From: an uncultured Euryhalocaulis sp.
Lineage (GTDB): Bacteria > Pseudomonadota > Alphaproteobacteria > Caulobacterales > Maricaulaceae
Assembly: GCA_913055605.1 (NCBI GenBank)
Contig: CAJXKJ010000019.1
Location: forward strand, 1 to 52,256
Direction of reading: 5' to 3'
DNA: 52,256 nucleotides
Made by a program: the position numbers and the translations under genes. Every line of letters begins with the position of its first letter. The first letter of the stretch is position 1. This document shows positions 47,766 through 52,256 of the stretch, in pieces. The notes under the pieces were generated by a model that ran no database searches, was not told where the DNA came from, and saw only the letters and a program-made list of their open reading frames with translations.

Positions 47766-48464
47766 CTAGCGCTGGCCCGGACGGCGGGAGGAGCCGTCGA
47801 ACTCATAGGTGAACAGTTCGGGGTCCAGCCGCGCCTGGCGCGTCAGGTCGTACAGCACGACCCGCGTCTCCTGCCCGAACGCGTCCAGCGCCACCCATTC
47901 GCGCAGCGCGAATTCGGTGTCGGAGAACACCAGGATCAGCTGGCCCTCGGTCTGGCCGCGCGGATCGTCCAGACTGATCAGCACCAGCCCGTCCTGTTTC
48001 GCCACGCCGCCGACATTGGCGTCGCCGGAGAGGTCCACATCGGCCTTCAGCAGATAGTTCAGCGGCGTCTGGTCGATCGTGGTGCGGTCCACCGTCTCCA
48101 GCTCGCTGTCGATCTGGGCGACCGTGCGCCCGTCCGCCACAATGGTCAGCGGCGAGGGCGGATCATAGGCAAAGCGCAGCCGGCCCGGACGCTGCAGATA
48201 GAAATCGCCCTCGGCGACCGTGCCGTCCGGATTGATCTGCTGGAACCGGCCCTTCATGCCGGACACCCCGTTCAGCCAGGCGTTGGCGCGGGTCACGGCC
48301 TCGTCGGCCTCCGCGCCGGTCACGGCCACGGCGTCGCCGCCGATGCTGGCCTCCAGCTCGGGCGAGGGGGCGTCGGCGCGCAATTCCTGCGCCGCGGCGC
48401 CGGTAATGGCGGCGGCGCCCAGAAGGGCCGCCGCGATCGCGATATGGGTCAGTTTCGTCGTCAT
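47766..48464 (-). CDS. lolA: Outer-membrane lipoprotein carrier protein LolA
   Basis: Periplasmic chaperone that carries lipoproteins from the LolCDE complex to the outer membrane. The 232-residue precursor has a signal peptide (cleavage near AAA-QEL, residue 25), an extra N-terminal Ala/Asp/Glu-rich linker of about 30 residues, and the LolA core: NAWLNGVSGMKGRFQQINPDGTVAEGDFYLQRPGRLRFAYDPPSPLTIVADG. It lies between xth and ftsK as in many alphaproteobacteria. No LolB is seen in the window, usual for this group. Confidence 0.93.
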   Translation of the reverse strand: MTTKLTHIAIAAALLGAAAITGAAAQELRADAPSPELEASIGGDAVAVTGAEADEAVTRANAWLNGVSGMKGRFQQINPDGTVAEGDFYLQRPGRLRFAYDPPSPLTIVADGRTVAQIDSELETVDRTTIDQTPLNYLLKADVDLSGDANVGGVAKQDGLVLISLDDPRGQTEGQLILVFSDTEFALREWVALDAFGQETRVVLYDLTRQARLDPELFTYEFDGSSRRPGQR

Positions 48465-48530
48465 AGCGGGCGTGTTTTGCCCCGGCGCCCCTGAACCGGC
48501 GATGAAGCGCCGAGGCGCTCCGGGTTCATC

Positions 48531-49214
48531 CTATTGGCGCGCGTCATAGGCGGTCTGCAGCGCCTCGTCCCAGGCCGCTTCGCTCGGCAGGTCGCCGGCC
48601 GAATACAGCGCGCCGTCGATGACGAAGCTGGGCGTGCCGGCCACGTCGTCTTCCTGCGCCGCGGCGATGGAGGCGTTGATCTGCTCGAACCCCGACTCGT
48701 CGCTCATACAGGCCTCGATCTGCCCGGCCTCGATGCCGTTCTCGCCGGCCACGTCCTCGAAATAGGTCTGCAGCTCGCCGTCCTGCAGCGCCGCGAACAG
48801 CGCGTCCTGCGTCTCGAACAGATCGTCCAGCACGTCGAAATACCGGTCATCCCCGGCGCAGCGAGCCAGCAGGAATCCCGCCGCCGCCAGCTCCGCCGGC
48901 GCGGTCGGCAGCGGCCGCATCACCAGCTTCGCCCGCCCGGTGTCGATCCATTCGGACTTCACATGCGGGAACAGCGTGGCGTGGAAATTGGCGCAGTGCG
49001 GACAGGTGGTGGAGGCGTATTCGACAATCGTCACCGGCGCGTCAGCCTCGCCCAGCGTCGCGGCGTCCGGCCCCGTGGCCGTGATGGCTTCCGCCTCGCC
49101 GGCGTCGGCCGCGTCCATCTCCGCCTCGGCGGCGCTGTCATCGGTCTCCTGCGCGCAGGCCGGCAGGGAGGCGGACAGGGTCAGCGCGGCGAGCGCGGCG
49201 TGGATCGGACGCAT
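48531..49214 (-). CDS. DsbA-family thiol-disulfide protein, exported
   Basis: A 227-residue exported thioredoxin-fold protein. The signal ends LTLSASLPACAQ; Cys20 may be a lipid anchor (LPAC lipobox), followed by an acidic Ala/Glu/Asp linker of about 35 residues. The DsbA-like domain (about 55-227) has the CPHC active site at 71-74 (STTCPHCANFHA), RPLPTAP before the helical insertion, and VAGTPSFVIDGALYSAG with the cis-Pro loop TPSF. CPHC is the DsbA signature and favours disulfide formation. The electron partner DsbB is not in the window. Confidence 0.92.
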   Translation of the reverse strand: MRPIHAALAALTLSASLPACAQETDDSAAEAEMDAADAGEAEAITATGPDAATLGEADAPVTIVEYASTTCPHCANFHATLFPHVKSEWIDTGRAKLVMRPLPTAPAELAAAGFLLARCAGDDRYFDVLDDLFETQDALFAALQDGELQTYFEDVAGENGIEAGQIEACMSDESGFEQINASIAAAQEDDVAGTPSFVIDGALYSAGDLPSEAAWDEALQTAYDARQ

Positions 49215-49258
49215 GGGCGGAACTCCCGGAAAAGTGTCGAGCCTTCAAAAAGCAAAAC

Positions 49259-49290
49259 GCGCCCGGCCGGGTTTGGCTCCGGCCGGGCGC
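49259..49290 (-). terminator. Rho-independent terminator of the SMP-30-like gene
   Basis: A perfect 12-base stem, GCGCCCGGCCGG (49259-49270) / CCGGCCGGGCGC (49279-49290), with an 8-base loop. On the minus strand it is followed by a T-rich tract (complement of AAAAAGCAAAAC), about 20 bases after the stop at 49311. This is a classic intrinsic terminator. Confidence 0.8.
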
Positions 49291-49310
49291 GCCGGATCAC
49301 GCGAAGCCGC

Positions 49311-50201
49311 CTATTCGGCGATTTCGATCTTGTACAGGCTGATCGTGTCCCAGCCGGCGCGGGCCAGATACGCCACGCCCAGATCGGTGTCGAACGCCAT
49401 GTCGTTGGCGCCGATCCCGGCGCTGGAGCTGTCGATCAGCACCTGCGTCTCGCCGTCATGGAAGTGCAGAATCTTGCCGTTGGTGTCGGACAGCAGGAAG
49501 CCTTCGCCGCCCGGCGCCGGCTCCACGCCGTCCAGGCTGCCGACGCCCTCGCCCAGCAGCGTCGTCTCGCCGGTTTCGTAGTCGACCGACACGACCCGGC
49601 CCGGGATCGTGACGGCGATCAGCGCGTCCTCGGTGCCCAGCAGGCCGTTGATCGTCTGCAGGTTCGGATCGCCGCCCTCGACGAACCACTCGCACGTGTC
49701 GCTGCCCGGCGAGACGCGGAAGATGCCGCCGCCGAAGCTTTCGGAGCCATAGACCGTCCCGTCCGGGCCGGTCGCGATGTCATTCACGAACTGCGCGCCC
49801 TCGCAGTCATAGACGTCGGTCACGGCCGCGGCCTCCATGTCCACCGCCACGATCTGCACGCCGTTGGCGACGTACAGCATGTCGCCATAGCTGCGCAGGC
49901 CGGTCGGGTTCAGGAAGCGCTCGTCGTCGACCCAGTGCAAATTCTCCACCGACCCGTCCGGGTTCAGCAGCGACAGGAAGCCCGGCGCGTCGCCGTCCTG
50001 GTTGGACACGATCGCCATGTCCCAGCCCTCGGGCACAAAGGCCGCCTCGGGCGAGGCGAACACCCGGGCGTGCGCGGGGCTGGGGCGGAAGCCGCCCTCG
50101 GTCATGACCGGGCTGGCGGTCAGCTCGTGCGCCTGGGCGGCGAGGCCGGCGCCGGCGAGCATCGTCGCGGCGGCCAGCGAAATCTTCAGCATCGGGGCCA
50201 T
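49311..50201 (-). CDS. Exported SMP-30/gluconolactonase-like beta-propeller protein
   Basis: A 296-residue secreted propeller. It has a signal peptide (cleavage near AQA-HEL, residue 24) and repeated strands such as FLNPTGLRSYGDMLYVANGVQIVAVD, FVNDIATGPDGTVYGSESFGGGIFRV, INGLLGTEDALIAVTIPGRVVSVD and AGIGANDMAFDTDLGVAYLARAGWD. The pattern fits SMP-30/NHL-type six-blade propellers, but the metal-site residues of true lactonases were not clearly identified, so the enzyme role is open. An AAGGAGGAGG ribosome site precedes the ATG. A terminator follows it. Confidence 0.8.
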   Translation of the reverse strand: MAPMLKISLAAATMLAGAGLAAQAHELTASPVMTEGGFRPSPAHARVFASPEAAFVPEGWDMAIVSNQDGDAPGFLSLLNPDGSVENLHWVDDERFLNPTGLRSYGDMLYVANGVQIVAVDMEAAAVTDVYDCEGAQFVNDIATGPDGTVYGSESFGGGIFRVSPGSDTCEWFVEGGDPNLQTINGLLGTEDALIAVTIPGRVVSVDYETGETTLLGEGVGSLDGVEPAPGGEGFLLSDTNGKILHFHDGETQVLIDSSSAGIGANDMAFDTDLGVAYLARAGWDTISLYKIEIAE

Positions 50202-50330
50202 TGTTTCCTCCTCCTTATTGGCGCGCGGACACTACGCCACGCCCGCCCGCGCACAAAGCGCGCCGGAGCCAAACTTTCGTGACTTCGGGGTAATGGAGGC
50301 TGAGGGAGGCGAATGGAGGCGGCGCCGGGA

Positions 50331-52256
50331 TCAGTCGCCCGAATGGTCGCCGACGAAGATCTCGCGCTTGCCGGCGTGATTGGCCGGCCCGACCACGCCC
50401 TCGTCCTCCATCCGCTCGATCAGTGTCGCGGCTCGGTTATAGCCGATCTGCAGCCGCCGCTGGATGTAGGACGTGCTCGCCTTGCCGTCGCGCGCCACCA
50501 CGGCGACGGCCTTGTCGTACAGCTCGTCGCCCGACCCGCCATCGTCGAAATCGCCGAAGATCGCGGCGGTCACGTCGCTGCCGTCCTCGCCGTCGTCCTC
50601 GGTGATCTCTTCCAGATATTCCGGCGCGGCCTGCGCCTTCAGATGCTTCGCGATCTTGTCGACCTCGCGGTCCGACACGAACGCCCCGTGCAGGCGGCGC
50701 AGCCGCCCGCCGCCCGGCATGAACAGCATGTCGCCCTGGCCCAGCAGCTGCTCGGCCCCCTGCTCGCCCAGCACCACCCGGCTGTCGATCTTGGAGGTGA
50801 CGCTGAAGCTGATCCGCGTCGGGAAATTCGCCTTGATGACCCCGGTGATGACGTCCGTCGACGGCCGCTGCGTCGCCATGATCAGGTGGATGCCCGCGGC
50901 CCGCGCCATCTGGGCCAGGCGCTGCACCGCGCCCTCGATCTCCTTGCCCGCCACGATCATCAGGTCGGCCATCTCGTCGATGACCACGACGATCAGCGGC
51001 ATCGTCTCGGCGGGGATCTCCTCGGTCTCGTAGACCGGCTCGCCGCTCTCGCGGTCGTATCCGGTCTGCACCGTGCGGGTCAGCGGCTCGCCGCTTTCCT
51101 GCGCCTCGCGCACCCGCTCGTTGAAATTGTCCAGATTGCGCACGCCCAGCTTGGACATTTTGCGGTAGCGGTTCTCCATCTCCCGCACCGTCCATTTCAG
51201 GGCCACGACCGCTTTCTTCGGGTCGGTCACCACCGGCGCCAACAGATGCGGAATGCCGTCATAGACCGACAGCTCCAGCATCTTCGGATCGATCATGATG
51301 AAGCGGCACTGCTCCGGCGACAGGCGATACAGCAGCGACAGGATCATCGCGTTGATCCCGACCGACTTGCCCGACCCCGTCGTGCCCGCGATCAGCAAAT
51401 GCGGCATGCGCGTCAGGTCCGCCACGAACGGCTCCCCGCCGATCGTCTCGCCCAGCGCCATGGGCAGCTCCGCCTTCGCCCCGTCATATTCGCGCGAGGA
51501 CAGCAGCGCGCGCAGGAACACCGTCTCGCGCTTGCGGTTGGGCAGCTCGATGCCCATCGCATTGCGCCCCGGCACCACCGCGATGCGGCAGGCGGTGGCG
51601 GACATCGAGCGCGCCACGTCGTCGGCCAGATTGATGACCCGGCTGGATTTCACGCCCGGCGCCGGCTCGAATTCGTACAGCGTCACGACCGGCCCGGGCC
51701 GCACCTCGCCGATCTCCCCCTTCACGCCGAAATCGGCCAGCGTCGATTCCAGCAGCGCCGCGTTCTGGCGCAAACTGTCCTCGTCCACGTCGTCGCTGCG
51801 CGGCGTCGGCTTGGCCAGAAAGTCCAGCCGCGGCAGTTCGAAATCCTCTGTCTGGGAGAGCGGCAGGCCCGGCTGCGCCTCGCGCGCCTCGCGCCCGCTC
51901 GCCCTGGGCTTTTTCGCGACGCGCGCGATCCGCGCCTTCGCCGCCCCGCCCGGCCGCGTCACCGCATCGTCTTCGTCCTCGTCGTCCTCGGGCTCGGCCG
52001 CCTTCGCCCGCCGCCTGCGGACGGGGCGCGCCGGCGCGTCATCCTCGTCGTCGGCGATGTCGTGCACCGCATCGTCGTCGTCTTCGTCGTCCGACGCCCC
52101 GCCCAGCCAGCCGCGCGCGGCGGCCATGTCGCGCGCCCAGTCATAGGTGTCGCGCAGCGCGCCCCAGCCGGTGCGCAGACCGGCCCAGGCCCGCCCGGCG
52201 GCGTGCGCGCCCTCGCGCACGTCGTGCGGGCGCAAATCGAAGAAGAAGAACAGGAA
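50331..52256 (-). CDS. ftsK: DNA translocase FtsK, C-terminal part (5' end outside window)
   Basis: Septal dsDNA pump that clears the chromosome terminus during division. About 641 C-terminal residues are visible. The frame runs off the right edge after a hydrophobic FLFFFFDLRP, the end of the N-terminal membrane domain. A long acidic/basic linker follows (about the first 120 visible residues, with runs of Asp/Glu and Arg/Lys/Ala). The motor domains have Walker A GTTGSGKS and Walker B VVVIDEMADL, and FtsK-type VGINAMILSLLYR and QRPSTDVITGVIKANFPTRISF segments. The C-terminus has the gamma winged helix (VARDGKASTSYIQRRLQIGYNRAATLIERMEDEGVVGP) that reads KOPS sites. Confidence 0.97.
   Translation of the reverse strand, partial: FLFFFFDLRPHDVREGAHAAGRAWAGLRTGWGALRDTYDWARDMAAARGWLGGASDDEDDDDAVHDIADDEDDAPARPVRRRRAKAAEPEDDEDEDDAVTRPGGAAKARIARVAKKPRASGREAREAQPGLPLSQTEDFELPRLDFLAKPTPRSDDVDEDSLRQNAALLESTLADFGVKGEIGEVRPGPVVTLYEFEPAPGVKSSRVINLADDVARSMSATACRIAVVPGRNAMGIELPNRKRETVFLRALLSSREYDGAKAELPMALGETIGGEPFVADLTRMPHLLIAGTTGSGKSVGINAMILSLLYRLSPEQCRFIMIDPKMLELSVYDGIPHLLAPVVTDPKKAVVALKWTVREMENRYRKMSKLGVRNLDNFNERVREAQESGEPLTRTVQTGYDRESGEPVYETEEIPAETMPLIVVVIDEMADLMIVAGKEIEGAVQRLAQMARAAGIHLIMATQRPSTDVITGVIKANFPTRISFSVTSKIDSRVVLGEQGAEQLLGQGDMLFMPGGGRLRRLHGAFVSDREVDKIAKHLKAQAAPEYLEEITEDDGEDGSDVTAAIFGDFDDGGSGDELYDKAVAVVARDGKASTSYIQRRLQIGYNRAATLIERMEDEGVVGPANHAGKREIFVGDHSGD

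Overview
The window is about 52 kb of a high-GC (roughly two-thirds to 70% by eye) alphaproteobacterial chromosome. Support for this comes from a GapR (DUF2312) gene, a petABC bc1 operon followed by mtnP, a sucC-sucD-sucA-odhB operon, a zinc-less type L36, and an ftsK-lolA-xth neighbourhood with an OmpR-type regulator. The mix resembles Caulobacterales/Maricaulales (Hyphomonadaceae-like) genomes; the exact lineage is an inference. Almost all of it is core chromosome. No prophage, CRISPR array, transposase or rRNA was seen.

Layout. 1-5.5 kb (minus): glyS (cut by the window edge), glyQ, a small membrane protein, mtnP and the Rieske/cytochrome b/cytochrome c1 operon. 5.8-9.3 kb: hemF, then small secreted or membrane proteins of unknown function, three of which look like distant relatives. 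9.4-17.4 kb (minus): odhB, sucA, sucD, sucC with a readable promoter, and an MFS carrier. 17.7-20.6 kb (plus): an L,D-transpeptidase next to a MepK-like DUF882 metallopeptidase, the enzyme pair that makes and cuts 3-3 peptidoglycan crosslinks. 20.7-25.1 kb (minus): a YvlD/holin-family membrane protein, a three-gene overlapping operon of secreted pilin/Ig-like proteins, a GNAT acetyltransferase, a membrane-anchored redoxin and mdh. 25.2-28.5 kb (plus): a DUF4212/solute:sodium symporter pair and an MFS exporter. 28.6-33.3 kb: an MltB-type lytic transglycosylase, rpmJ (only 41 codons), a TPR protein, an alpha/beta hydrolase, a gamma-glutamylcyclotransferase-like protein, gapR and a basic hypothetical protein.

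33.4-39.6 kb: an NtrC-type sigma-54 activator with a 47-codon gene behind it, a second hydrolase, a DedA/YqaA protein, DUF1272, Trm112, a LON-substrate-binding-domain protein, a thioredoxin-TPR co-chaperone (CnoX type) and tRNA-Val(GAC). 39.6-46.3 kb is the most accessory part: two AT-richer, solitary HEPN-type genes (AbiU2-like and Abi_C-like), a secreted cytochrome c/PQQ propeller dehydrogenase, a LigAB-type extradiol dioxygenase, a small YkuD protein, a CenR-like regulator and a DUF559 nuclease bracketed by oppositely oriented repeat copies. 46.3-52.3 kb: xth, a KTSC-domain protein, lolA, a DsbA-like protein, a secreted SMP-30-like propeller and ftsK (5' end outside the window).

The best leads outside ordinary annotation are: (i) five copies of a two-hairpin palindromic repeat, two of which differ by a compensatory base-pair change and one of which is translated in frame as the tail of GlyQ; (ii) the compact secreted pilin/Ig-like three-gene operon with a 20-bp inverted repeat upstream; (iii) an EF-hand-type calcium loop inside the catalytic region of the MepK-like peptidase; (iv) the small family of secreted beta-rich proteins at 6.6-9.3 kb; and (v) the two HEPN genes and the repeat-bracketed nuclease at 39.6-46.3 kb.
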